DNA of 64,000 nucleotides from Metasolibacillus meyeri (GCF_003049505.1 NZ_PYWN01000006.1:1-64000); one strand, 5' to 3'; shown: positions 44,414 to 52,889, numbered from the stretch's first letter. Notes: generated by a model from the letters alone, not told the origin. Numbers and translations are program-made.

Positions 44414-44983
44414 ATGTCAGCACAAAAGCATTATAACGGTCTTATTTTATTAGCATCATACATACAGCGCATTTACATAGCGGAAAAAATTAATGAACGC
44501 ACAGGGCAGCAAACAGGCACAGCTCGTTTATCAACAGCAAAAAAATATTTAGACGAACTCAATATGATGATGCCTTTATTTGAGCAAACATTGGAATTAA
44601 CAAATACACAATTAAATCGCGTAAAAGAAATAACAGCGAGCACGAAGCATTTAATGGAAGGCTATTTTCCACAACTACCCGCAACATTCGAACAGAAGCT
44701 TGTAATTGTGGGCTCTTCCTTATACGGTGAGCAAGCAATGAATGCAGGTGTTTTGCGTTTAGGGCAGCTATTTCAACAAGAGGTTGGCAAAGACTTTACG
44801 ATGCGTGTAAAATTTTATGAGGAACGCACCCAATTTATTGATGCGGTCGTCCATACGCTTCATAACAAGGAAGAAGTAGAGGAAAACTTGCAGCAAATAC
44901 TGGCGAATTGGTTTGAAGGCATCATGGCCAATCGTTCATATGTATTGCAGGATATGGATAAAATTGACCAATTTTTCGCTTGA
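44414..44983 (+). CDS. Hypothetical helical protein
   Basis: This 189-residue soluble, mostly helical protein starts 'MSAQKHYNGLILLASYIQRIY'. No domain was recognised. ATG 44414 is preferred because AAGGGGGAGG lies just before it; the frame is open from 44369 but no ribosome binding site is there. It is followed by the argS T-box leader and is transcribed in the same direction. A role linked to arginine or translation cannot be inferred from position alone. Confidence 0.6.
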   Translation: MSAQKHYNGLILLASYIQRIYIAEKINERTGQQTGTARLSTAKKYLDELNMMMPLFEQTLELTNTQLNRVKEITASTKHLMEGYFPQLPATFEQKLVIVGSSLYGEQAMNAGVLRLGQLFQQEVGKDFTMRVKFYEERTQFIDAVVHTLHNKEEVEENLQQILANWFEGIMANRSYVLQDMDKIDQFFA

Positions 44984-45017
44984 CGCATGTAACGTTCATT
45001 GTTAGAATAATGTAAAT

Positions 45018-45252
45018 TCGATGAAAAAGACAGTAGCTATTTGAGTGAGTGCAAGCGAGTTAGGGACGGTGTGAGCCTAATACGATCAAAATAGTGAAGC
45101 GCACTTTGGAGAAGTTGCCTGAATAATGAAGTAGGGTCAATCGGGGAAGCTACCTCGTTAACAAGATGTAAGTGGTCACGTGATGTGACAACTAGAGTGG
45201 TACCACGGGAACGCACAGCTCTCGTCTCTATTTTTAGAGGCGAGGGCTTTTT
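45018..45252 (+). promoter_or_regulatory. T-box leader of argS
   Basis: A complete T-box leader is visible. It starts with stem I ('CTATTT' to 'AAATAG', about 45043-45092, with the AG-rich bulges and the GACGGTGTGAGCC top). The T-box sequence AGAGTGGTACCACGGGA is at 45194-45210. The terminator stem follows (GCTCTCGTCTCT, 45218-45229; AGAGGCGAGGGC, 45236-45247; T-run to 45252). Uncharged tRNA pairing with the specifier loop and T-box should favour the antiterminator and allow argS expression. The specifier loop reads AATACGATCAAA; CGA (Arg) fits the downstream gene. Confidence 0.93.
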
Positions 45253-45284
45253 GTATTAAATGGATATCAAAAGGAGAGAAAAAC

Positions 45285-46958
45285 ATGAAACAACAATTAG
45301 CCGCTTTAATTAGTGCAGCATTGCAACATGATTTATCATTAACAGAGGTCACAGCATTACTTGAAAAGCCAAAATATGAGCATTTAGGTGATCTCGCCTT
45401 TCCTTGCTTTACATTAGCGAAAAAATATAAAAAGTCACCAGCAATGATTGCGAGCGAAGTAGCACAACATATACAAGCAGATTTTATTAAAGAGGTGAAG
45501 GTAGAGGGAGCTTATATTAATTTTTATTTACAGCAGTTACCGATTGCACAGCAAGTGGTCACACAAATTCTCACTGAGCGCGAGCACTACGGTACACGCC
45601 CTGCTACAAAGGAGACAATTGCGCTTGATTTTTCAGCACCCAATATTGCAAAGCCGTTCTCCATGGGGCATTTACGCTCGACTGTTATCGGCAATGCACT
45701 TGCAAATATCGCTGAAAAAATGGGTTATCGTACAGAGCGTATCAATCATTTAGGGGATTGGGGTACACAGTTTGGCAAGCTGATTGTTGCCTACAAATTA
45801 TGGGGCAATCAGGAAGCGATTGAGGCAGCTCCGATTGCTGAGCTCTTAAACATTTATGTGCGTTTCCACGAGGAGGCAGAGCACAATGAAGACTTGAACG
45901 AGCAGGCGCGCCAAGCATTTAAGGCACTTGAAGATGGCGATGAGGAGGCACATGCATTATGGCAATGGTTTAGAGATGCCTCTTTGCAGGAATTCCAATC
46001 GATTTACCAATTGCTTGGGGTTGCCTTTGATCACTATAATGGCGAGGCCTTTTATAACGATAAAATGGCGCGCATTGTCGCAGAGCTAGAAGCAAAGCAG
46101 CTATTGGTAGAATCGGACGGTGCAATGGTTGTTCCGTTAGCGGATATGCCACCATGTTTAATTAAGAAAAACGATGGTGCCACATTGTATGCAACGCGTG
46201 ATTTAGCAGCGGCAGTCTATCGTCAGGAAACTTATGCACCAGTAAAAGTCTTTTATGTCGTGGGAAATGAGCAGTCGCTACATTTCAAGCAATTATTTGC
46301 GGTATTGCAGCAAATGGGCTACGAATGGGCAAAGAATTATGCACATATTCCATTTGGTATGATGTTGATTGGTGGCAAAAAGATGTCGACAAGAAAAGGA
46401 AAAATTGTGCTGCTAGCAGATGTCTTAAAAGAGGCAATCGCTACGGCTTTCCATAATATCGAAGAGAAAAACCCGACGCTTGTACATAAGGAAGAAGTGG
46501 CGCAAGAGGTTGGCATTGGCGCGGTTATTTTTAATGATTTGAAAAACGACCGCATGCACGATATCGATTTTGATATTGAGCAAATGGTGACATTTGAAGG
46601 AGAAACAGGCCCTTATGTGCAATATGCTTATGCGCGCATTCAAACGCTATTAAAGAAAGGTGCTTATGTAGCGAATCAGGAAGCAATCACTCATCTAGAC
46701 GAAACGGCATGGCCATTAATTAAACAATTGCAGGACTTTCCAGACAGCGTAGCAAAAGCATTTAACGATGCAGATCCATCACAAATTGCTAAATATAGCT
46801 TGCAGCTAGCACGTAGCTTTAATAAATATTATGCACAAACGAAGTTGCTAAGCGCTGACGAATACCAGCAAGCACGTTTAGCTGTCGCACATTGCGTGGC
46901 GCTGGTGTTAAGCGAAAGCTTGCGTTTATTAGGCATTGCAAGCCCAAAGGAGATGTAG
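45285..46958 (+). CDS. argS: Arginyl-tRNA synthetase
   Basis: This 557-residue class I synthetase charges tRNA-Arg. The N-terminal additional domain is at 1-110. The HIGH-type motif is 'PNIAKPFSMGHLRSTVIGN' (about 117-135) and the KMSKS-type loop is 'GGKKMSTRKGKIVLL' (about 365-379). The DALR anticodon-binding domain covers about 440-557 ('GPYVQYAYARIQTLL', 'LARSFNKYYAQTKLL'). Length is normal. AGGAGAG lies 8 bases before ATG 45285. It is under a T-box leader, so expression should rise when charged tRNA-Arg is scarce. A phosphoesterase gene follows 4 bp after the stop. Confidence 0.97.
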   Translation: MKQQLAALISAALQHDLSLTEVTALLEKPKYEHLGDLAFPCFTLAKKYKKSPAMIASEVAQHIQADFIKEVKVEGAYINFYLQQLPIAQQVVTQILTEREHYGTRPATKETIALDFSAPNIAKPFSMGHLRSTVIGNALANIAEKMGYRTERINHLGDWGTQFGKLIVAYKLWGNQEAIEAAPIAELLNIYVRFHEEAEHNEDLNEQARQAFKALEDGDEEAHALWQWFRDASLQEFQSIYQLLGVAFDHYNGEAFYNDKMARIVAELEAKQLLVESDGAMVVPLADMPPCLIKKNDGATLYATRDLAAAVYRQETYAPVKVFYVVGNEQSLHFKQLFAVLQQMGYEWAKNYAHIPFGMMLIGGKKMSTRKGKIVLLADVLKEAIATAFHNIEEKNPTLVHKEEVAQEVGIGAVIFNDLKNDRMHDIDFDIEQMVTFEGETGPYVQYAYARIQTLLKKGAYVANQEAITHLDETAWPLIKQLQDFPDSVAKAFNDADPSQIAKYSLQLARSFNKYYAQTKLLSADEYQQARLAVAHCVALVLSESLRLLGIASPKEM

Positions 46959-46962
46959 CAGT

Positions 46963-47688
46963 ATGCAATTTGCCCTTTTAACAGATATACATGGCAATGC
47001 GGTCGCTTTACAGGCAGTGTTACAGGATATAGCGGTGCGCGGTGTAGAGCAAATTTATTGTACAGGTGATCTAATTGGTATTGGTCATCAATCGAATGAA
47101 GTATTGCAGCTATTAACGACTTTGCCACATTGTGAGGTAGTGAGTGGCAATCATGATGAGGCAGTGCTAGCGATTATCGGAGAACAGCCGTATCCGAAAA
47201 GTCATGCAGCGATTCGTGCACATCATGAATGGATTGCGGAGCGGCTTGACGAGGCATATATTCCTTTCTTACAGCAGCTACCCCGTGAAATAGAAAAAAC
47301 AATAAATACGCAGCGCTTTTTATTCACGCATTATGCATTGAGAGGCAAGGGCATCCCTTTTCATGAAGACCCGTTCGCATCAATTCATGAGCCGTCACTC
47401 GAAAATATGGAAAAAATATTTCAGGATTATCCTGCTTATGATTGCATTTGCTTTGGACATCATCATCCAAAGCACTTCTTTCAAAGCAATGAAACGCTAT
47501 ATATAAACCCTGGAGCGCTTGGCTGTAACAGCAAAAATAAAGCGAAATATGCCATTTGTACAGTTGATACAGGAATTCATTGGAATTTTATCGAAGTGGA
47601 ATACGATGCTGCTCCATTCCTCGCAGATTTTAAGCGAATGAATATTCCTGACAAAGAGTTTATTTTAAAAGCCTTTTATGAGCAATAA
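46963..47688 (+). CDS. Metallophosphoesterase (calcineurin-like, YfcE/MJ0936 type)
   Basis: This 241-residue enzyme has the calcineurin-like metal motifs in order: 'LLTDIHGN' (Asp and His near 6-8), 'CTGDLIGIG' (about 38-46), 'VVSGNHDEAV' (about 64-73), 'FTHYALRG' and 'CFGHHHPKHF' (about 164-173). It should hydrolyse phosphate mono- or diesters with two metal ions, perhaps on a nucleotide. ATG 46963 has AAAGGAG upstream, inside the end of argS, with 4 bp between the genes. Co-transcription with argS under the T-box is likely. The physiological substrate is unknown. Confidence 0.85.
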   Translation: MQFALLTDIHGNAVALQAVLQDIAVRGVEQIYCTGDLIGIGHQSNEVLQLLTTLPHCEVVSGNHDEAVLAIIGEQPYPKSHAAIRAHHEWIAERLDEAYIPFLQQLPREIEKTINTQRFLFTHYALRGKGIPFHEDPFASIHEPSLENMEKIFQDYPAYDCICFGHHHPKHFFQSNETLYINPGALGCNSKNKAKYAICTVDTGIHWNFIEVEYDAAPFLADFKRMNIPDKEFILKAFYEQ

Positions 47689-47692
47689 TCCA

Positions 47693-47956
47693 TTATTTCA
47701 TCCGCAAGCTAATAAAAATAAGCAAAATCCCACTAAATAGGCACAGCATTTTCGATAGCGATATTTTATCTTGCATGCCAGCTAAACCGATACCTGTTGT
47801 GATAATAAAAATAATGGGACCGACAAGCGCAAGGGAAGTATTAACAACAAAAGCCTTTTCTAAATTGCCGAGCTTGTACATCAAAAGCGCGGCTGCAATA
47901 TCGATGCTGCCTGATAAAATCCGTAGCCAAATCATATAGAGAAGTGCTAGTTCCAA
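47693..47956 (-). CDS. YqhV-family membrane protein (DUF2619)
   Basis: This 87-residue protein has three predicted membrane helices. The segment 'LRILSGSIDIAAALLMYKLGNLEKAFVVNTSLALVGP' is typical of the YqhV (DUF2619) family, short integral membrane proteins found next to spoIIIA genes in some Bacillus; here the context differs. It converges on the phosphoesterase gene with 4 bp between the stops. AAAGGTGG lies before the start on the minus strand. Function is unknown. Confidence 0.8.
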   Translation of the reverse strand: MELALLYMIWLRILSGSIDIAAALLMYKLGNLEKAFVVNTSLALVGPIIFIITTGIGLAGMQDKISLSKMLCLFSGILLIFISLRMK

Positions 47957-48077
47957 TCATGTCCCACCTTTCCTTGCTACTATATGAGGTGGGGGAGGGA
48001 AATATTAAAAGTGATTGACTATCTATTAAAAAACGTATAGATGGATGTAATAAAAAATTTAGAAGGAAAGGATGCAA

Positions 48078-48608
48078 ATGACTAAACTACCTAAAATTTA
48101 TTTGAGAGAATTAACGCTTCATGATGTAGAAGACCGTTATCAATGGTGTCTTGATAAAGAGGTAATCAAGCATTTAAATATGCCTGAGCAGTATCCACCT
48201 TTTAGCCGAGAAGAAACGGAACATTGGATTAAAATGTGTATTGCCAAAACAAATGGCTATGAACAAAAAGCCATTGTTACAGAAAAGGGAAAGCATATTG
48301 GTTGGATCGATTTAAAAAACATCGATAAACTTAACAGACACGCCGAATTAGGGCTAGCAATAGGCGATAAAGCTTATTGGGGAAAAGGTTATGGGCTTTC
48401 AGCAATGAAAGAGATGCTCTTGTGGGGCTTTAACGAGCTAAATCTTAATAAAATTTGGCTTAGAGTAGAAGTTGATAATGACAAGGCAATCAAGTCCTAT
48501 AAGCGGATTGGCTATGTTGAAGAAGGTATATTACGACAAGACCGCTTAAGAAATGGTGAGTTTGTTGATCGTTTACGAATGAGTATACTTAAACATGAGT
48601 TTTTTTGA
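48078..48608 (+). CDS. GNAT acetyltransferase (RimJ/RimL-like)
   Basis: This protein of 176 residues belongs to the GNAT acetyltransferase family. It has 'IYLRELTLHDVEDRYQWCLD' at the start, the motif A region 'AELGLAIGDKAYWGKGYGLSAMKEML' (about 92-117, with the Q/RxxGxG-like acetyl-CoA loop 'GKGYGLSA') and 'LNKIWLRVEVDNDKAIKSYKRIGYVEEG' (about 128-155). It acetylates an amine; the substrate could be a protein N-terminus, an amino sugar or an antibiotic. ATG 48078 is preferred over 48072 for spacing from AAAGGA. A bidirectional terminator follows. Confidence 0.88.
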   Translation: MTKLPKIYLRELTLHDVEDRYQWCLDKEVIKHLNMPEQYPPFSREETEHWIKMCIAKTNGYEQKAIVTEKGKHIGWIDLKNIDKLNRHAELGLAIGDKAYWGKGYGLSAMKEMLLWGFNELNLNKIWLRVEVDNDKAIKSYKRIGYVEEGILRQDRLRNGEFVDRLRMSILKHEFF

Positions 48609-48622
48609 TTAATATAATTTGT

Positions 48623-48662
48623 AAAAAAGCCTACACTTTATCGCAGTGTAGGCTGTCGTTTA
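48623..48662. terminator. Bidirectional terminator
   Basis: GCCTACACT (48629-48637) and AGTGTAGGC (48645-48653) form a 9-bp stem between convergent genes, with A-rich and T-rich flanks. Confidence 0.85.
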
Positions 48663-49043
48663 TTCAAAGAAAACTTTATCGAGGTTATACTTCGCACGCA
48701 ATGTATTGATTGCATACGTTTCATAAATTTCACGTTCCATTGCGTCTTCGATTTCGTACACTTCGATTTTAAAAATTTCATCGCGATATTTTTTCATCGG
48801 TGACACATTGTCCTCGAAATGCTTTTTAATACGTTGACGAATTTTACGCGCTTTCCCAACAAATAAAAGTTCATTTTTTTCATTGTAGAAGAAGAAAATG
48901 CCGCCTTTTTCACGTGTGATTTTATGGAAATCAATAAAGCCGTGGAATGGCGTAATTTCTACATCCCCTGGTTTTACTACTTGTTCACGTTGACGAATGA
49001 CAAGATCTGGTTTTGGTAATTCAATTTTAATCAAAAAATTCAC
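48660..49043 (-). CDS. GIY-YIG nuclease-domain protein
   Basis: This 127-residue protein carries a GIY-YIG fold: 'GGIFFFYNEKNELLFVGKARKIRQRIKKHF' (about 47-76), in which 'FFFYN' and 'LLFVGKA' stand for the GIY and YIG elements and Arg is the catalytic arginine in 'KIRQRIKKHF'. A glutamate near 'EREIYETYAI' (about 102) fits the metal-binding position. It is close to the N-terminal nuclease domain of UvrC but stands alone. It may act in DNA repair or be a free-standing nuclease. The ribosome binding site AAGGGA precedes ATG 49043. Confidence 0.82.
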   Translation of the reverse strand: MNFLIKIELPKPDLVIRQREQVVKPGDVEITPFHGFIDFHKITREKGGIFFFYNEKNELLFVGKARKIRQRIKKHFEDNVSPMKKYRDEIFKIEVYEIEDAMEREIYETYAINTLRAKYNLDKVFFE

Positions 49044-49129
49044 GTCCCTTATTGTATTGAAGCTTTATTCTACCATGAATTACCGAGCTTGGCTATTATC
49101 AATCATCTTCCGCTGCATCATTGGAATAA

Positions 49130-49747
49130 AGCCCTTTTTCAGCTTGCACCCATGCCTTTAAATCTTTTCTATCAGAAGTTAACATACAAAAATTAATTGA
49201 TTCAGATATAAAGTTTAAGAAAATTTGGGAAAGCGATTGTCGAAACCATCGTATTTTGTATTGTCAGTTAAATAAAAACGATGAAGGGATTCCAGCGCAT
49301 TTTCATCCATCCGGCGAAGATAGTGCTATTGTTTTGCAAGGAGAGCTCACATACGATGTTAGCTTTGAACAACAATTAAAAGCAGTGGAAAATGATATTG
49401 TTTTTGGGTGGACTAATTATGTCCATGGCTACCATAATAGCAGTCTAACAGCCCTACATATTCTTATATTTGCTACACCAGAGCATAATGAAAGTATATA
49501 TGATCCAGCATACTTACCAAAAGGGGAATATCCATCCATCCGCTTGGCTAAAATGACGTCAGATATGATGAAAATAACATCTGAGCGTATGATTTTTTCA
49601 ACCAAACAAAGAAATATAGCACAGCATAACATGATGATTTTTGATTGCTATAAAAAAGAGCTACAAATAATGGAGCATCACGACCAGCCTGCATCTATCC
49701 AACCTAATAGCATAGTTATCCAATTTAAGGATAATGCCAACATGTAG
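49130..49747 (+). pseudogene. Cupin-fold gene with missing start (5' truncated)
   Basis: The frame is open from 49130 to 49747 and encodes a cupin-like protein: 'YCQLNKNDEGIPAHFHPSGEDSAIVLQGELTYDV' has the metal-binding HxHx..E..G pattern, followed by 'NYVHGYHNSS' with the last histidine. The upstream in-frame sequence ('AFKSFLSEVNIQKLIDSDIKFKKIWESDC') looks genuinely coding, yet no ATG, GTG or TTG precedes it after the stop at 49127. The first available start is TTG 49256, inside the domain and without a ribosome binding site. The gene has probably lost its 5' end. A non-canonical start cannot be excluded. The ligand is unknown. Confidence 0.6.
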
Positions 49748-49886
49748 TAAGATAAATTTAGAAAAAATAAATTCATATTATACGACACTAAGTTTTATAG
49801 ATTTATTTCTCATTCACGTCCCTAAATATTATAAAACAATATTTAATTCTCGCACAATTTATAACAATAAACGCAAGTGCATATAA

Positions 49887-49937
49887 TTGCAAATTGTATG
49901 TACTCTCCAGTATACTAAAACTATCACGTGATAGTTT
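49887..49937 (+). promoter_or_regulatory. Promoter and palindromic operator of the MerR-CNNM operon
   Basis: TTGCAA (49887-49892), an 18-nt spacer and TATACT (49911-49916) form a promoter. A perfect 20-bp palindrome, AAACTATCAC-GTGATAGTTT, lies at 49918-49937, just downstream of the -10 box. It is the best candidate binding site for the MerR-type product of the first gene. Confidence 0.75.
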
Positions 49938-49960
49938 GGAGGGATTCATTTGGGATCGAG

Positions 49961-50347
49961 ATGCTGAAAATTGGGGAACTAGCTGAAATGACAGGAATTA
50001 CGAAGCGCACAATCGATTATTATACGAATCTAGGTTTGCTGAAAGCTCAACGTTCTAGTTCCAACTACCGCTATTACAACCAAGAGGCAATAGAAAAACT
50101 GGACTTTATTGAAAAAAAGAAAAAAGAAGGGCTTTCATTAGAGCAAATTAAAGATTTGATTGAACCGAAAATGGAAGAAATCGATATTCAAGATATACGT
50201 GTGCAAATGCAACAGCTAGAAAAAGAGGTGGCATTGCTCGTGACAAAGTTATCAAAAGAAGACCAGCTTGCTCAACAAAGTATTGTAACAAAAATGAAGC
50301 AAGACAGTAAAACATTAATACAATCATTATTACTATTAATCACATAG
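49961..50347 (+). CDS. MerR-family transcriptional regulator
   Basis: This 128-residue regulator has a winged helix-turn-helix of MerR type at residues 1-70 ('LKIGELAEMTGITKRTIDYYTNLGLL', 'NYRYYNQEAIEKLDFIEKKKKEGLSLEQIK') and a coiled-coil dimer helix (about 85-115). It contains no cysteine, so it is not a classical Cu/Zn/Hg MerR sensor. ATG 49961 is the most likely start; GGAGGG lies 17 nt upstream and a weaker GGGA is closer. The stop is directly before the ribosome binding site of the CNNM gene, so the two form one operon. I infer that it controls the transporter and itself through the palindrome at 49918-49937. Confidence 0.85.
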   Translation: MLKIGELAEMTGITKRTIDYYTNLGLLKAQRSSSNYRYYNQEAIEKLDFIEKKKKEGLSLEQIKDLIEPKMEEIDIQDIRVQMQQLEKEVALLVTKLSKEDQLAQQSIVTKMKQDSKTLIQSLLLLIT

Positions 50348-50387
50348 GAGGTGAAGTCTTACGTTTCAAACGTAAGACAACTGATTG
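50347..50387 (+). promoter_or_regulatory. Shine-Dalgarno, bridging hairpin and TTG start of CNNM gene 3
   Basis: GGAGGTGA (50347-50354) is followed by a perfect stem GTCTTACGT (50356-50364) and ACGTAAGAC (50370-50378) with a 5-nt loop, then TTG at 50385. In-frame TGA at 50382-50384 rules out any earlier start. Spacing is 30 nt unfolded and 7 nt with the 23-nt hairpin removed. Confidence 0.88.
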
Positions 50388-51716
50388 ACGACCAGTATCA
50401 ACTTAACCATTTTTATTATTTTATTAGCTCTAACTGCATTTTTCGTTGCAACAGAGTTTGCTATCGTAAAGGTGCGCCAGTCACGTATTGACCAGCTCTT
50501 AGCAGAAGGTGTGAAAAGTGCGCAATCAGCAAAGCAAGTAACGACACATTTGGATGAATATTTATCTGCCTGCCAATTAGGTATTACCGTAACTGCACTT
50601 GGTATCGGGATGGTAGGGGAGAAAACATTTGAGTTTATTCTGCATCCATTTTTTGAAATGCTCGGTATTGGAACAGATTATATTAAAATTTTCACTATTG
50701 GTGGGGCTTTCGTTATTGCAACATTTTTACATGTTGTTGTTGGGGAACTAGCACCAAAAACAGTGGCGATTCAAAAAGCAGAAAAAGTAACATTGCTGTT
50801 TGCAAAGCCAATTATGCTGTTCTATAAAATTTTATATCCTTTCATTTGGTTCTTGAATGGCTCTGCACGTATTTTAGTTGGCTTATTTGGTATGAAGCCT
50901 GCGAGCGAGCATGAGTTATCACATACGGAGGAAGAGCTACGCTTACTGCTTGCAGAAAGCTTTAAAAGCGGTGAGATTAATAAAAATGAATTGAAATACG
51001 TAAATAATGTTTTTGAATTTGATGATAAAATTGCACGTGAAATTATGGTGCCACGTACAGAAATTGTGGGCTTTGATATCAGTGCTAATTTCCGTGAAAT
51101 CATTACACGTATTTCAGAGGAGCGCTATACACGCTACCCAGTTTATGATGGAGACCGCGATAACATCATCGGTTTCTTGAATATTAAGGAAATTTTAACA
51201 TTAGGTATTAATAATCGAATTACAGAGGAAACATTTAAATTTGAAGATTTTATTAATCCTATTTTAAAAACAATTGAAACAATTCCAATTCACGATTTAC
51301 TGACGAAAATGCAAAAAGAACGTGTGCATATGGCCGTTTTATTAGATGAATATGGTGGAACATCGGGCTTAGTGACAGTTGAAGATATTTTAGAGGAGCT
51401 TGTCGGTGAAATTCGCGATGAATTTGATGAAGATGAAGTTCCAGATATCCGCAAAGTAGGCGAGGGACATTATATTTTATATGCAAAAATGCTACTAGAT
51501 GATGTGTCAAAGCTACTACATATTGAGCTAGAAAATCCCGATATCGATACAATTGGCGGCTGGTACTTCTCGCAAAATACAGATTTACTGGATGATGTTG
51601 TCATTGAATATGAAAATTATTCCTTTTCGATTTATGAAAAAGAAGATATTTATTTGCGCTATATTGAAGTGAAGAAAATAGAAAATGTGCAACCGATTGA
51701 AGAAATCGTAGAATAA
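50385..51716 (+). CDS. CNNM/CorC-family transporter (HlyC/CorC type)
   Basis: This 443-residue paralogue of the genes at 6491 and 7851 has the full domain set: DUF21 membrane domain (1-185: 'AFFVATEFAIVKVRQSR', 'EYLSACQLGITVTALGIGM', 'GELAPKTVAIQ'), CBS pair (about 205-335: 'IAREIMVPRTEIVGFD', 'MAVLLDEYGGTSGLVTVEDILEELVGEI') and CorC_HlyC domain (about 350-430: 'DIDTIGGWYF'). Family members such as B. subtilis MpfA export Mg2+. It follows a MerR gene with no gap. The TTG start is fixed by a TGA codon immediately upstream in frame. A terminator follows at 51723. Confidence 0.94.
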   Translation: MTTSINLTIFIILLALTAFFVATEFAIVKVRQSRIDQLLAEGVKSAQSAKQVTTHLDEYLSACQLGITVTALGIGMVGEKTFEFILHPFFEMLGIGTDYIKIFTIGGAFVIATFLHVVVGELAPKTVAIQKAEKVTLLFAKPIMLFYKILYPFIWFLNGSARILVGLFGMKPASEHELSHTEEELRLLLAESFKSGEINKNELKYVNNVFEFDDKIAREIMVPRTEIVGFDISANFREIITRISEERYTRYPVYDGDRDNIIGFLNIKEILTLGINNRITEETFKFEDFINPILKTIETIPIHDLLTKMQKERVHMAVLLDEYGGTSGLVTVEDILEELVGEIRDEFDEDEVPDIRKVGEGHYILYAKMLLDDVSKLLHIELENPDIDTIGGWYFSQNTDLLDDVVIEYENYSFSIYEKEDIYLRYIEVKKIENVQPIEEIVE

Positions 51717-51722
51717 TTGACA

Positions 51723-51758
51723 AGAGGGCTGTCCAAAAATGGGCAGCCCTCTATTAAT
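51723..51758 (+). terminator. Terminator of the MerR-CNNM operon
   Basis: AGAGGGCTG (51723-51731) and CAGCCCTCT (51744-51752) form a 9-bp stem with a weak T-rich tail. Confidence 0.8.
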
Positions 51759-51765
51759 TCAAATA

Positions 51766-52635
51766 TTAATTATTAATCTCTCCAAAAGTGATTTTCATGT
51801 TAGGGGCGTATATTAAAGAGGAATCCAGGTTAAATACTTGTGAAAACAGAAGTTCAGCCTCAAATTGTTCCTGTGCTTCCTTCAATGTAACCCCACGTTT
51901 TAGCAATTTTTCGATAAACTGATCTTTTTTTACAGGTTCTCCACCTATGCCTTCTGCTTTAAGCGAATCAAACAATTTTTGCTTCTCTTGCTTTTGCTGA
52001 TCTGGATGGAGGAAATTCACTTTATCACTGACTCTGCACTCAATGTTCTTCACACCCAATTCAGCTAGATAGTTTGGTATTTTGGCTCCAACATTGCCAT
52101 CAATTCCTGTACTCTCTTCGAATAACTTCTGAAGAATACCAAGTGGAACAATTTGTGATTGTTTATACCCTTCGAGTTCGTAGGACGACATACCTGAAAT
52201 CCAGTGCGGCTCAAAACAAATTATTTTTCCAGCGTTAGCAATCGCATTTACCATTCGTTGAAGCATTTTTTTAGGTTCAGAAATATGTAATAAAAATGCA
52301 TGACAAACAGCAATGTCATACTTACTCTTTAATTCAATCTCATGAGTATCTTCGACAAAGAACTCCGTTTCATATGGAAGCTTAGAGAAATACTCTTTTG
52401 CCTTATGAATAAGTTGTTGTCCTTTATCTATCCCAGTATATTTAGAGCCTTTCGGTAAAAGAGGTAATAATTTAAGCCCTAAATACCCAAATCCGCAACC
52501 AAAATCAATCATATGTACAGGTTTAGAAATTTTCCAAACAGACTTTACTAAAAAATCTAAATAGTCATCGTTATAATATAAATCTCTCGTTCTTTTCAGG
52601 TATTCAAGTTGGGTATCCCAATAGTACTCCTCCAT
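51766..52635 (-). CDS. SAM-dependent methyltransferase (class I)
   Basis: This 289-residue methyltransferase has motif I 'MIDFGCGFGYLGLKLL' (about 42-57), motif II 'YTGIDKGQQLIHKAKEYF' (about 66-83) and motif IV 'YDIAVCHAFLLHI' (about 104-116), which together bind S-adenosylmethionine. The C-terminal 120 residues vary and should define the substrate, which I cannot predict. ATG 52635 is chosen because GGAGGG lies 9 bases before it; a TTG two codons earlier is too close. It is monocistronic and converges on the CNNM operon terminator. Confidence 0.85.
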   Translation of the reverse strand: MEEYYWDTQLEYLKRTRDLYYNDDYLDFLVKSVWKISKPVHMIDFGCGFGYLGLKLLPLLPKGSKYTGIDKGQQLIHKAKEYFSKLPYETEFFVEDTHEIELKSKYDIAVCHAFLLHISEPKKMLQRMVNAIANAGKIICFEPHWISGMSSYELEGYKQSQIVPLGILQKLFEESTGIDGNVGAKIPNYLAELGVKNIECRVSDKVNFLHPDQQKQEKQKLFDSLKAEGIGGEPVKKDQFIEKLLKRGVTLKEAQEQFEAELLFSQVFNLDSSLIYAPNMKITFGEINN

Positions 52636-52763
52636 ATCCAAGCCCTCCCTATCTTTTTTAAAACGCTACTCAACTATACTACTCTGTTAATTTAAGTGCA
52701 ACCCTTCGTTTCCTAAATTGCAATATATTGGATGTTGAAAGGCTCATTTGTTTTATAATAGTC

Positions 52764-52838
52764 ATGAGGCATTCACTCCAATCAGGTTAGGTTGTTTAGT
52801 CGCTACCATTATGCCAAATTTGGGGAGGTGCCTCATTT
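52764..52838. other. Long-range inverted repeat between methyltransferase and FabF genes
   Basis: ATGAGGCA (52764-52771) and TGCCTCAT (52829-52836) are perfect inverted arms 57 bp apart, followed by TTTTTA on the plus strand. It may be a terminator-like or attenuator-like structure or a relic. Nothing else was seen in 52636-52889. Confidence 0.4.
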
Positions 52839-52889
52839 TTATTTGTTTGAAACCCTTGATACTTAAGGGATGAAAATGATGAAATTAAC

